Shown here: piece after piece, positions 9,401 to 20,500 of the stretch | Numbering within the stretch: the stretch's first letter is position 1 | Layout: each line of letters opens with the position of its first letter | Origin: Ampullaceana balthica | Taxonomy: Eukaryota > Mollusca > Gastropoda > Lymnaeidae | NCBI GenBank assembly: GCA_944989445.1 | Contig: CALYLW010000546.1 | Location: 186,001 to 250,000 of the forward strand | DNA: 64,000 bases | Direction: 5' to 3' | Program-made: the position numbers and the translations under genes | The notes under the pieces: generated by a model | Databases searched by the model: none | What the model saw: only the letters and a program-made list of their open reading frames with translations | Told to the model about the DNA's origin: nothing

Positions 9401-11858
9401 TTATGGACGGCCCCTATTGATTTGTATTAAAAAATCAAAAAGAAATATAGAAACAAATACTTTAACAGAAAATCTACTAAATAAAGGTTAAATTAAATTA
9501 AAAAGGGGGTGTAGGTAAAAGTGGAGACATTTACCAGCAAATATTTTTTTTATATAAATCAAATTTCTTACCTATTTAAATATTAATAATTATATATTTA
9601 ATTTTAATTCATAGTATAATAGTAACAACAGATTCACTCTTTTAGGTTTTGCAATGAGATCCAGTATATGATTGGCTATAAGCCCAACTACTTCTGGAGA
9701 GCCACATGGACGGTTGTGGCCCCTTTCTCAATAATCGTCCTTCTGTTTGGAACAATCATCACCATGTTCTCCAAACCAATCACTTATAAGGCTTATAATG
9801 CAAAGACAGTGAGTAGCAACATTTAACATTGACATTGTTTATTGAAAGAATTCAAATTGAGAATTTGTCTTTTTTTTTGGTCAACATTTTAATTAATATA
9901 ACGTCTATATATTTAACTATACATGTATGTACATTCTTCAGTTCATCTATGAATTGCATACGGTTGACTGCAATCAGTTTATTTTACATTGGGTAAAAAT
10001 TCATTGCGACATGTCAACCATAAATACACAAGGGAAATATTAGAAATAGTATTACATGTAATTGCTATGTAGAGAAATGCAATACATGAAAGCTTTCAAC
10101 ATGTTTTCTCTTTTGGACATCTTATAATTATATGATTTTTTCATTTACGAAATATAACATATAACTTAATTCTTCCCTTCTACTGGGTGATCTCCTTTAT
10201 AATAGTGTTTCTTTAACTATTGACCACCAGTGTCCCTTGTCCCATTTTTAACACCTTAGGGTTTATGGACCATAGACTTAATCTTGTTTGGATAATTTTC
10301 CATTGCGTAATGTTCATTTAATAATGTCCCCTTAGGTAACACTCATTAGCTTGTCTCCCATTGCCTTATGCCTGTTACAGAGCAAGTTGTAGATATGTTC
10401 ATCTTTAGGTTGTTGATTTGTTCTTATCTTATTTAATGCTGCTTTGAAATTGCTCAATCTTTGATTAATACTAATGATAAGGGACATGTTTAAGCAGAGT
10501 TTCATTGAGTTACATCCCATATTGTGTTTCATTGAGTTACATCCCATATTTTGTTTCAATGTGTTACATCCCATATTGTGTTTCATTGAGTTACATCCCA
10601 TATTGTGTTTCATTGAGTTACATCCCATATTGTGTTTCATTGAGTTACATCCCATATTGTGTTTCATTGAGTTACATCCCATATTGTGTTTCATTGAGTT
10701 ACATCCCATATTGTGTTTCATTGAGTTACATCCCATATTGTGTTTCTTTTTGTTTTTATTTTTAGACATTAATGACAGATCTTCCTTACCCATGGTATGC
10801 GAGTCTCATGTGTGGCTGTTTAGTTTTTATCTCAATAATCTGGATACCAGTGGTAGCTATCTTAAGAAAACTTGGAATCCTTGACTACGATCATGCCAAG
10901 AAGTTGGCCTCAGACTTACAAAGGGCCACCATCTCAACAACAAGGTTTCTGGGCAGTCAGGTGTCAACAAGGTAAGTGATACTTTAAATAGTCATATGTC
11001 ATTAAGGTAAGTGATACTTTAACAGTCATATGTCAACAAGGTAAGAAGTACTTTAAAAGTTAAACATCAACAAGGTGATACTTTAACAATCAGATGTCAA
11101 AAAAAGTAAGTGATACTTTAATAGTCATATGTCAACAATGTAAGTGATACTTTAACAGTCAGATTTCAACAAGACCATTGCTACTGTGTAGCACTCTTAT
11201 ATCAAAAGGTAATTGACAGGGTATTACAACAGTCATTAATAAATGAGAGAAACAATATTTACAATAATTATCAAAAGACATCTAATTTTTAATTTTTTTT
11301 TAAAACGGTCACATAAAACATTCCTTTTAAAACATCTGGCAATATTTTTAGTAACTAAAATTACAATTTTGTTTTATGTTCTTTAAATCCTTTTCAGCCT
11401 TCAATAAATGTATTAATTTCTTTGGTAAATCTTAAAATAATGCTACTTGAAGAAATCAGATTAAATGGAGCACCAGCAAAATTGAAAACTTAGAAGTACA
11501 TGAAGAGCCCCTTAACATGCATGTTTTTTTCTGCTATTTAGTAACATCTTTTCAGCAGAAGACTAGCATCTCTGCCAGAAATGATGATATTACTCTTATT
11601 CAATAGTACATATACAATTATGCATCAGTTTCTTCAATAGTTTCATTTATAACAATTAGTGCTAGTTATCTAAGCTTTACTGTTACAAATATTGAAAGCT
11701 TTCGATTTTTCAAATTCAGGTCAGAAGATCATGATTCGGGGCACAACTCAGATGAGGATCATTCTGCAAACAAGGGTCCAGAAAGACCAATAGAGTTTTA
11801 CATAGAGGACATTATGACAGTTTCTTCACATCACACAGCCAGGGAAACTAAAGTTTGA
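488..11858 (+). CDS. SLC6 family Na+/Cl--dependent neutral amino acid transporter (B0AT/SIT-like), 5'-partial
   Basis: Plasma-membrane sodium symporter with the LeuT fold. Ten exons join in one frame: 488-720, 1611-1847, 3885-3995, 4331-4638, 5945-6134, 7407-7614, 8008-8167, 9646-9808, 10766-10971 and 11720-11858 (stop TGA). All have GT-AG junctions with matching phases. They give about 650 residues, starting in TM2 ([26 protein letters not shown]), so the N-terminus and TM1 are off-window. Other marks are the EL2 cysteine pair (WSEC, VEEC) with an NKT glycosylation site, TM5 ([11 protein letters not shown]), TM6 ([15 protein letters not shown]), and EL4 with NYS, NTS and NTT sites. The pattern fits the SLC6A15-A20 branch, closest in my recall to SLC6A18/19/20, rather than the monoamine or GABA carriers. 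The C-terminus is ETKV, a class I PDZ ligand. A possible polyadenylation signal AATAAA lies at 12107. Substrate cannot be fixed from sequence. Confidence 0.95.
705..915 (+). repeat. degenerate tandem copies of the exon end and donor at 720
   Basis: The boundary TTCCAG|GTAAGTTTATTTTA is followed by diverged copies. TTCCAGGTAAGTT recurs near 810 and 846, and related forms (ACCAGATAAGT, CAAGATAAGTTAG) lie between and after. Copies of the flanking TACCTGTTCCACTC are also visible. This looks like an old version of the sharper arrays at 4617 and 6100. Confidence 0.6.
1053..1145 (+). mobile_element. LINE 3' fragment
   Basis: TTCTTCCCGTCCGGAATTCG and the following bases match the 3' end of the LINE at 62355-63565, where CTTCCCGTCCGGAATTTGGG precedes the same run (GGAT/ATGGGTTTCCTGA, AAACC, ATTTAAAACTCTAAT). 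It encodes the usual end of the reverse-transcriptase ORF. Only about 90 bp remain, inside the transporter intron. Confidence 0.65.
2225..2527. repeat. minisatellite, 30-bp unit, about 10 copies
   Basis: Near-perfect head-to-tail copies of a 30-bp unit containing GTCTATAAGTGGGATGTAGC. I see a single variant (GTCTGTAAG near 2466). The homogeneity points to recent expansion. One frame is open through the array and would read as a repeated decapeptide, but a 30-bp period keeps any chance frame open, so I do not call it a gene. Confidence 0.95.
3296..3548 (-). mobile_element. tRNA-derived SINE, copy 1
   Basis: On the minus strand a tRNA-like head reads TGGTCGAGTGGCAGCG (A-box region) and then GGGTTCGAATCC (B box). 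A conserved body follows, and the tail contains TATCTTCTGCATAGAAG. The same body is at 23511-23797 and 57906-58190, and in plus orientation at 14641-14900. It lies in a transporter intron. It is not a functional tRNA: there is no acceptor-stem closure. Confidence 0.85.
3770..3884 (+). repeat. degenerate repeat ending at the acceptor of the exon at 3885
   Basis: The motif TTGGTCAGTATATTTGATG appears three times in diverging form (near 3778, 3813 and 3855). The last copy runs into the polypyrimidine tract and TTTCAG before 3885. Here the duplicated segment flanks an acceptor rather than a donor. Confidence 0.55.
4617..5262 (+). repeat. minisatellite copying the exon end and donor at 4638, about 50-bp unit, about 12 copies
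   Basis: The last 20 or so exon bases (TGTACGACCATTGTATTGAT) plus CA|GTAAGT and the first intron bases (AACAGGATTCCTTTAAT) are repeated head to tail about twelve times. Variants swap ATTGATCA for ATCGATCA, and GTAAGTAG for GTAAGTGA. Every unit keeps a plausible GTAAGT donor. Using any donor but the first would read CAG-TAA, an immediate stop. Confidence 0.95.
6100..6365 (+). repeat. minisatellite copying the exon end and donor at 6134, about 43-bp unit, about 6 copies
   Basis: The exon tail GTGTAGCCTGGAGGACGATC and TCAATAAG|GTAGGACTTGGTG recurs about six times with small changes (AACCTCAATAAG, GACCTCAATCAA). As at 4617, the unit straddles the 5' splice site, so the intron opens with serial donor copies. 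The next donor is 43 nt downstream and would shift the frame. Confidence 0.93.
6860..7260 (+). mobile_element. LINE ORF 3' fragment with decayed zinc finger
   Basis: Translated fragments in shifting frames match the C-terminal end of a reverse-transcriptase [23 protein letters not shown], then [20 protein letters not shown], then [14 protein letters not shown]. The last is the remnant of the C-terminal zinc finger these LINEs encode. Several stops and frameshifts are present, so it is dead. The stretch just before it (about 6540-6860) is rich in GGGCCCC blocks and may be a further DNA-transposon piece. Confidence 0.65.
7686..7850 (+). mobile_element. possible hAT terminus
   Basis: CAGGGGTCAGTGAACAGTGG, followed by GTAAATTAGCCC, resembles the sequence starting at 63971 (CAGGGGTCGGCGAACAGGGG, then TTAACTACCC). 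Both look like one end of the same hAT-type family. I cannot find the other end in this intron. Confidence 0.35.
8230..9414. mobile_element. DNA transposon with GGGGCCGTCCAT termini
   Basis: The left end GGGGCCGTCCATTAAGTACG (then TCACGC) and the right end (reverse complement GGGGCCGTCCATAAAGTTCG, then TCACGC) form a terminal inverted repeat around about 1.2 kb. No transposase is recognised inside. A second element is nested at about 8915-9188. No clear target duplication is visible. It lies in a transporter intron. Confidence 0.75.
8915..9188. mobile_element. nested MITE rich in CCGG
   Basis: The ends AAGTGGGGGTGTACGGGATT and, reverse-complemented, AAGTAGGGATGTACCAGATT form an imperfect inverted repeat. 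The interior repeats ATCCGGC/GCCGGAT motifs in both directions, so a single strand could fold on itself. It sits inside the larger element at 8230-9414. Confidence 0.55.
10498..10745. repeat. minisatellite, 27-bp unit, about 9 copies, just upstream of an acceptor
   Basis: About nine copies of a 27-bp unit containing GAGTTACATCCCATATTGTG. The array stops about 20 nt before the acceptor at 10765 (TTTTTATTTTTAG), so it fills the branch-point zone of the exon at 10766. Open frames on both strands through it are by-products of the 27-bp period. Confidence 0.93.
10955..11172 (+). repeat. minisatellite copying the exon end and donor at 10971, about 34-bp unit, about 6 copies
   Basis: The boundary GTGTCAACAAG|GTAAGTGATACTTTAA is repeated about six times with growing divergence (CATTAAG|GTAAGTGATA, CAACAAG|GTAAGAAGTA, CAAAAAAAGTAAG). 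This is the same architecture as the arrays at 4617 and 6100. Read-through past the first donor hits TAA at once (AGG-TAA). Confidence 0.9.
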
Positions 11859-14640
11859 TATTTGCATCAATTTTACTGTTTTAAATTTAGCCACCTATAA
11901 TTATAAACATTTATTCTCATACTTTAATGCCATAAAAAAAAATTGTATGAATTTCTTCCGTGTACATTACAAACTGAGAGATATAAACATTTATAAATTA
12001 TGACATGCCATTATGTATTATTGTGTTGAGTTTTTGTTGTTTTTTTTAACTGAAAGTAATAATCTTGCGTTTATTATTAATTCTCTATTTTCTTTTCTTT
12101 TTTCCAAATAAAAAAACATATAGTTTATATTATTTAACAAATTTTGATCAAAACTCTGTGAAACAAAATGTACATTTCATTTCATAAATTAGTATTACAT
12201 GTACATTTAAAAAAATAAACTCTAAACATAATATAATTTAAATATTGCCTTTTGCTTTAAGATCAACTTAGTTGTATTTTTGGATGGGTGGAGTGCTAGC
12301 AGAGTATTAATATTTAAATTAAGTATTGCTTTTTTATAATATAAATGTTAATTTTTGGTTTAATAAGTTATTATCTTGTTGCTACAATACTACAATATTA
12401 AACTAAGCAATATGTACCTCTAATCAGTTTATAATAAATATTACCAGTAGTCTCTTCAAATAGCGCTGAAGTAAAAGAGGTTTCAATGAATTCTTTGGCA
12501 TCATCATAGTCACACACAAGCAGTCCTGCACATTCTGAACAATTTAAATACCTCATATCATCACATAGGTTTTGTAATGCTAAAGTTTATAATACCTGGA
12601 TTTTAAAAGAGGGAAATTATAGCCAAATGTTAGTTAAATCTAGTGCAGTGTATAAGTTTAGATGAAGATTCAAAAGCACAAAGCTACCTTCTTTTTTTTC
12701 TAGTTTGGAAAACATCATTTAACAATCTGAAACACAAAAGTAAGATAGAATATAAAATCTGCTCTGTTTTGTTTTTTTCCAATTTGCTAATTGTCGACAT
12801 TCCTTGATGATATGACCATCTGTTACATCAAAACACTTATAGAAAATGTCTATGAAATTTTAATACGGTGTTTGTAAATATGTATTTGCTTTTCTATGCC
12901 ATCATCTGCCTTGTGTTAGATCATGATGAGGCTTTAATAATTTTATTTTCATTTTTTTAAAAATAACTCACATCTAACTGAACATGTATTATTTTAAAGA
13001 ATTCTTATCATCATTTAATTCGTAATGTTATTTAAGGCTTAAAGTAACTGATGGTTAATGCGTAAAGATAAATATGAATCATCCTTCTTAAACACTGCTA
13101 TCAAATTTAGAGAAGTAAAACTTGAATATTTATATCACAAATTTGTCCCTATCTCAACTGAGATCAGTACCTAAAATAACTACACTTACATGTAAGTATG
13201 ACTACCATTAAATGCATTATAAGCCACTTTTTTATGTGATTTAGCTTACATTAAAATAAATTGAGTTTAAGAAGTAACTCATGTTTTAATAGATTTAAAA
13301 TATACTCTCATCAGTTAAGAGGCTGTTGTGTTTGAAAAGATGGCTTAAGTTTTTTCTCTTAAATTATTATTTTCCTTAGTTAAATTGATTGTTAATCTAA
13401 AATGTCTGGCTGTTATTTTGGTGAGAGTTGTCTGTTATTTTTGTAGTAGTTTCTTCACTGAATATAAATAAAACACATTCATTACTTTGGTAGTTGAAAT
13501 TAAAAGTTGCTGCTCATCTTTCAGACATTTAATGTTTGTGCCTTTGTCAACTGGACATCTTTTCTAATAAATATTAAACTAATATATTCTTAAATAACGA
13601 CTTTTCCTTTCATGATATTACTTTTCTTTAATTACTGTTGTTGCTAAATCTGTATGATAAAAAAATATTGTGAGGTTGTCACATAAAGGATTCTATAATG
13701 AGGTAAATATAAGCAATTATTTCTTTAAAAGATCAAAATATTTTTGCAGGCTCCAAATGAGTGAAACTAAAATTATGATTAAATATTATATAATGCTTTA
13801 AAATGCAGCATCTCCGTCAATTTGTTTTCCTCTTAATTAACTACGGTAAGAACGTTTTCTTATCCACAGGTTGAAATGTATAATCATAAAATTTTAGTGC
13901 CATCAGGATACAAAAATACATTTGTGATAATGCTGAGTTGTTAGTTATGATCCAGCTAAGGTATGGGGAAATGAGAAACAAAGTTTTGTTTTATTTTTTA
14001 ATATTAGTTTTTGATGGGGGGGGAGCTGTCTGGTGTTTTTATAGTTTGTATGGGGATTTACTAAAAGTGTTTCTACAGCAATACACTTTTGGTGTGTTCT
14101 TTCAATGGATTTTTGGTGGCAACGTTTGCCATATTTTTTTAAGGATAAATCTAAGACAAATTTTGTGAAGGCATGTACTTAAGGCATAATGCTTCCTATT
14201 TTTCTCTGGGCTTTAGCTTCCCCTCTCATCAACACTGATGCTTTGCTGAATTTAAACTGCTTTATAGCCTGGGAGATTTCGCCTTATTTAAGAGAAATGT
14301 GCTCAATTTTTAAATCATTATTTCCTGTTTGTATATTTGGTGTCTTTGGGTGAAAGGCGGCTACATTTATTTAGGAATTGCATTGCTAAAAATATTCCAT
14401 CCAAAAGTAACCTATTTATTTTACATTTTATTTAAAAGTAACTGATATATCCCCACTTCAGCACTATGATATGAAATGATAATTCAGAGATACTTTTTAG
14501 TCTTATTAACAGATCAGGTTGTAAGGAAAAAGAAATATAATTATTCTATTGCTATTTAATATTTTCAGATTAATAGTTTCTTGAAAAAATTTGTTTTCAT
14601 ATAAACACCCTTTTCTGTTCCATGCTAAATAAAGCCAATT

Positions 14641-14900
14641 AGTGGTCGAGCAACATGTGTGCTCGGCTGGCGTATCGAGGGTCACATGTTCAAATCTCCA
14701 TGAAGGCAGGATTTGTTACCAGGGCCAACGGTGTCCTGAGTCCACTCCGCTCCGAATGGGTACTTAACACAAGTTAGGGAAGCAAAGGTGGCTGGAAATA
14801 GCACGGTCCGTCATAGCCGTGGCCTGTGAACGCTGCATGACTTGCCTATATGTTCTTATCAGAACACAGGATGCTATAATCTTCTGCATAGAAGGAGGGA
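14641..14900 (+). mobile_element. tRNA-derived SINE, copy 4 (diverged)
   Basis: Plus-strand copy of the SINE seen at 3296, 23511 and 57906. The tRNA-like head is decayed (AGTGGTCGAGCAACATGTG, then GGTCACATGTTCAAATC). It continues with CTCCGAATGGGTACTTA, GTCATAGCCGTGGCCTGTGA and the tail CTTCTGCATAGAAGGAG. More diverged than the other three copies. Confidence 0.75.
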
Positions 14901-15990
14901 CTGCAATAGATAAAATTATTTTACCAGATATGGTCGAGCTTGGATAACTTATTCTGTTGGTGGTGGACACATTTTTGATGCTGTTAGGTAAAGGGAAGGC
15001 ATTTGATACCTCATAACTTATAATATGAGGAATGAATCTTAAGGAACAGAGCAAAACTTTTCCATATATTTTTCAGTTCGAAATTTATTTTTTTAAATGT
15101 AACTTAAAACTTAAGAATAATCGACTTTTAAAATCATTGGTTGAATTAGGGTACCTTGAGGTAAAAACTCTTACGTCAGTTGTCCTTCAAAATTGTATTT
15201 GTGATTTGTAAGCATTCTTTTTTTAAAAGTATATGTCATATTTTTATTTTTTAAGCAAAATTATTTTTAAGATACTTGTAATGTTTTTAAAATGCCATTG
15301 TTTGACATTGTTATGGTGTGACAGTGTTAAGGTATGACAGTACTGTAATCAATGACAATAATTATAACTCAAAATTCAGAAGAAGACAAAATTTTCTTAA
15401 TTAGAAAGAAAAACTGCAATTATCAACAAAGCAATGATAAATGCTATTAGTATTATTGTTGAATGCATTTAAGTGACATTGAAGTGGTCAAAAGATCTGT
15501 GCCTTATGTCCTTCAAAACTCCAGGGTGGTTTCAAGTGCAATTTGTGACATGAGTTGTTGTTTTTTTTTATTTGAAATAAACTTATAAAACTATTGAAAT
15601 GAAACAAATGAATACTGTGTTAGTTTGTTGTTGTTTTTTTTTATTATTACTATCTTATTGTCAATTATTTACTCCAAATGAAGGTTGCTACAGTTCTTGT
15701 GATTTTCTCAATGTCTGCTCTTGAATAACATTACAAGCATCTTGGTTGACTTTGTAGCCACCAGCTGGGAATAGATAATGTTCAGCAGTTGAATTTGAAA
15801 TGATTAGAACGTAAAAATTAAATGATTTATATCACTGCCCTATTTTTATGCTTGTAACATGCCAACTGTGAGCAGGGAGGGTAAAGAACCAACAATTAAG
15901 CCTCATTTCCTAAGTGCTCTGAGGAGACATTGCAGAGGGCTTGGCAATTTTTTTGACATAATGTCTACTTTAGTTAGTGGATGTCTGTCA

Positions 15991-16185
15991 AAATATAATC
16001 AAATATAATCAAATATAATCAAATATAATCAAATATAATCAAATATAATCAAATATAATCAAATATAATCAAATATAATCAAATATAATCAAATATAATC
16101 AAATATAATCAAATATAATCAAATATAATCAAATATAATCAAATATAATCAAATATAATCAAATATAATCAAATATAATCAAATA
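15991..16185. repeat. perfect decamer array (AAATATAATC), 19 copies
   Basis: Nineteen consecutive copies of AAATATAATC with no substitution that I can see, plus a partial copy. Complete homogeneity indicates recent slippage or an unstable locus. Confidence 0.98.
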
Positions 16186-17599
16186 TTCAAATTGGCAAAA
16201 ACAGAACTTAATATCAGTCACCAAGAAAATAGAAATTTTAAACATAACAAGTTTGTTTTCATGTTTTATTTTCAATGTTATTCATCTCAAATTAAAACCA
16301 ACATTTAACCAATAGTTATTAAATATTTATACAAAGATGAACCTATCGGTCGTAAATATTTCTGAAATGAAAAGCTTCACAAATCTGACCAATGTAAAAT
16401 AAATATCAATGCATTGTAATGTGTATTGTGCAATTTAGTGAAAAAAATCTTATAGCCATGAATGGATTTAATTTCTAACAAAGAAACATGGCCTTTAGCA
16501 TTATGAAGTTGTCAAATTGTCTCAATAACTAGAAATATCTTTGTTTAAGTACAGACAAAGATAAAAATGAACAATTCTGTTCGATAATAAAGTATTGGCC
16601 ATTTGAATATGTTATGCTCAGTGCAGATTTAGCTTTCTGAAACAAAGACTTAATGTTAATTGTATTGCTGTAAATTAGGGGCATTAATAGTTCACCCTGA
16701 AGAACTTTTTAAATGTCAACATCAAGTACCCTATATGAGCATATGATTGTTCATTTGCAAAAAAAACAACATATAAGTATCTGAACAAGCAATATAGTCT
16801 CATCTCATTGTTAAGTATCTCTAAAATAAAATGATGTTTTGAAAAACTGAAATGACAGGACAGTTATGTCTTATGGTCTACAAGTCTATTGAATAGTTTG
16901 AGATGCACTCATTAAATAGTAATACTGGTCAATTTCCTGTAACGCTGTAAGTTAAGTTTATTTCTCAATGCTTAGTGTCTATTTGAAAGTGAATTGAATA
17001 TCTCTGGTTAATTGGTCAAACAACATAACAGCTTATGGGGAGATAACACAAGAGATTTAACACCAAGCAATAGTTTTGGAAGGGACAGCACTTAGTTTAA
17101 ATTGAACATTTTGTACAAAGATTATTGGAATATCAAAAACTTATGCTTACATTCCTTTCTTTCAAAATTATGATAAACATACTGCATCATATGAACAAAA
17201 CAGTGTTTTTCAAGTGATGAAAATATAATATGACTTTTTAAAACATTTTTTTTAATCTTCAATAATCTCTGAGATGTAAATATTTTTATTGTTTTAAACA
17301 ATTTGATTTACTGACTATTTTTTTGATTAATATAGACGTACAACAGTGTATAAGAGAAAATATTATGCAGAATACTTCAATTTTGTTTTATTATAGTGTC
17401 TCGAGTTATTGTTGTCTTTACGTTTGTTCAAGTAATTCTTTTGGAAAATGTAAACAAATTAAAATTACTCAACTTAAGAATAAAATTTTGTTCAACATTA
17501 AAACTCATTGAGACTACAACAATGAAAATTCAAAACAAATTTTAAATAACAATTTGACATTTTCTGATTTTCTTTACCAAAGCGAAATTTTCATCCCAA

Positions 17600-20500
17600 C
17601 TAAACTTGTACAGTCCCCTGCCATTGATCACGGGTGTAAGCTCCCCTGGCTACAATTTGCTGCCAGGTCTTTCGATGTGTCTTCAACGCCATCTAGAATT
17701 AAATAGATTTAAGCTGACAGATAAAAACTACAAGGTATGATGGATTTTCATTTTTTTTCTGTTGTAAGCATGTTTCTTACCCTGTATCAGTGGCGTCACT
17801 AGGGGGGGCGAGGGGGGCGGGCCGCCCCGGGTGACACCCATCAGGGGGGTGACACCCGAGCCTAAAATTTTACTGTGTACGATTTTATGTCAGAAAAAAA
17901 AATGAAGACACATTATTTTCATCTGGAAAGAAATTAAGAAATACAAAGAAATACGTTAAACACGAAAACTTTTTATTAAAAAATATCAGTTAACTTGCAA
18001 TAATAAAAAAGTCTCAACACATAAACAACATTAAAACAAATTAGGAAAAAAAAACGAAAATAAACGTCGCAGCTGAGAGATCTTTAAAAAAAAGGCTGGA
18101 CATGAAAGAAGCAGTGTCTTATGTTTTAAAAGTTATAAATCTATTTGGGCTTTGACACACCGACACCATGGACGAATCCCACCTCACGACTCCCCCCACC
18201 ACAGTGGGGTGTGGGGGGATAAGATTTTTATCCCCCCCCCCAAAAAAAAATATTTAAAAAATCAAAAGATGGGTTTTCTTTGTTGATGTTTTTTTCTAGA
18301 CGAAAATTATGAATTCAATGTCTTTAACGTCTTTGGGTTAATATTTTGTTTTATATATATTTATTAAAGGCGTGATATGCATGTTTATATACAGGTAGTC
18401 CCCCGGTTACGACGGTCCCATCCCGACTTACGCTGTTTCGTGGTTACGAACGCTCACTCAGAAAGAATAATATTACGCGTTATTCCGTATTTTTTAACTT
18501 AAAAAAAACTTTTTTTCATGGGGTAACGAATTGTGTTCTCTAGTTGAAATAAAAAAAATTATTGAAAAATATGTAGACTACTGTATTATTATTATTTGAA
18601 CCTACAACTTTCGTTTGCGAATTTTTCTCATGGTGAAATTATCAATCAGGTCAGTAAAGCTAACAAAGCTGACAAGTTAGTTCCTTTTCAATGCTCATTA
18701 GAGAGAGCATATTCAGTCTTTGTTGTCCCATGCAAATTCTAACTCATTTTTTTTTCTTCTTTTCAACTTTGAAAAGGATTGCTCTCAGTTGCAGTTTGAT
18801 GTCATCATTGAGAGATAGATGTGTACATTTGTAAAGAGCTGTGTGAAATTTAGCTCATTCAAAAGCAGCAAAATGTTTAGCTCTGTGCACGTGTTTTGAG
18901 TGGCATTGGGCTACTTCCTTTTCCTTACCCTTAGCCTAGACGATAACTTTTAAAGAGTTTTGAAAAATTGACTAATTCTGAAGGTAAGCAGTCTTCAAAA
19001 TCACTTGAATATTCTTCCATTATCTTGGCTGCTGCCCATTGGATGGCGAAATTGCTGAGCTCAGATAGGTTTGTAAGAAAGCCAAATTTCTCATGAATGT
19101 CTTTATATGGGCCTAACTAATGTTGTAGGGCTCAAGAAAGTTTGTCAATGATTACCAGAAATACCTCAACCTTGAAACTTTTATCTCGGGAAGACTACTG
19201 TTTTGGTGATGTCCCTTTATCAAAGTGACGCCCTTCTCTCTCTCTTTTTTGTTGTTGATAGCATTGAAGATTGTTCATATTCTTTTTTACCACGGGCTTG
19301 TCCTTTACTTTGTCTTCATAGGAATCAAATTAAGAATGCTGTCTTTTAACAAACTCAATTAGAGACTTCGTTTCTAAAATTGTTTCCCGAGTTTCAAGTA
19401 AAATAGCGACTTCCAGTTGTTCAAGTTCCTTTAGAAATCCTTCTGCTTCAAGTAGACAGTCACGTGGCAGATTTTCGTTTGTTGCTAATTCTTCCAGTGC
19501 TGCGATATTCTCATGGTATAAGTTATTAACAGACCTTCCTGCATCATGTCAGGCTGACCATCTTGTGTCACACAAGGCTTTGTTACCAGGAATCAATTTC
19601 ATGTGTTTTTAAAATACCTGTCAACGATGAGTAGATGCAACAAGCCGGGTATAAAGATTTTGCAGAAGACAAAAAAATCTGACTGCATCAGGACAACCTG
19701 CTGCACTTTTCCCAACCAAATTAATAGAATGAGCTGTGCACGGCACATAAGCAACACTGCACTTCTCACGAAAAATAGCCTAGTTTCCGTTATACTTCCT
19801 ACTCATATTTGCAGCATTGCCGTATGAATGTCCAAGGCATTTTCAGGGATTCATACAAACATTTGCCTGCATCTTTATTATACACTATAATAAGTTTGGA
19901 GTACTTTAAATTATTGGTGGTCCCTGGCTTTAGCCCATTCAGCACCCCACTTTTAATCCCTAATAGGGTGTTGGGGTCACGCATCGGTGACGATATGTGA
20001 CGAGGGGGTGGGGTTAAAAAATGTGACGTCACATAAAAAAACGCGCAACTTTAAATAAAAGTTCCACTTAAATATTTGATTGTTTACCGTCTATTTAATG
20101 ACATTTTCGATGGCTTCACGCGTGTTACGACATCAGAGCGCGGACTTACCCTAAATACATATTTACATGACAAAACATAATTTGCAACATGCTAATTTTT
20201 ATTTAGAAAATACGGCTTGGGGGGGGGTCATAGCTTTGTGACGTCATATCGTGAAAAGGGGTGGGGGTATAAGTAGGAAGCTAGGGAGGGTGGGGTTAAA
20301 AATCGGCATCCTCGCGTGACGTCATTTATGGACGACCCCTTCAGTCGTGAAGGGGTGACACCATGAGCTACCGCCCCGGGTGACACCAACCCTAGTGACG
20401 CCTCTGCCCTGTATAAAACATGACAAGGTTTTAATTATAGTAAATATGACATAAGATATGAGTGTGACTCTTGCTTCTCTTTTCTGTGGATAAATATCAT

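Larger units (their letters stand above)
11859..17599. other. intergenic stretch between converging genes
   Basis: This is the 3'UTR and downstream region of the transporter, then spacer to the stop codon of the CCDC113 gene on the other strand. It is AT-rich with many AATAAA/TTTATT motifs. Apart from a SINE (14641-14900) and a decamer array (15991-16185), I see no coding exon, structural RNA or transposon I can name. Confidence 0.6.

Noticed and set aside
10332..10884. Open frames on both strands through the 27-bp array
   Set aside because: Same cause: period divisible by three. The plus-strand frame only borrows the start of the SLC6 exon at 10766.
13938..14168. 76-residue hydrophobic frame downstream of the SLC6 gene
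   Set aside because: No homology recognised, no splice sites or codon pattern. It is T-rich intergenic sequence.
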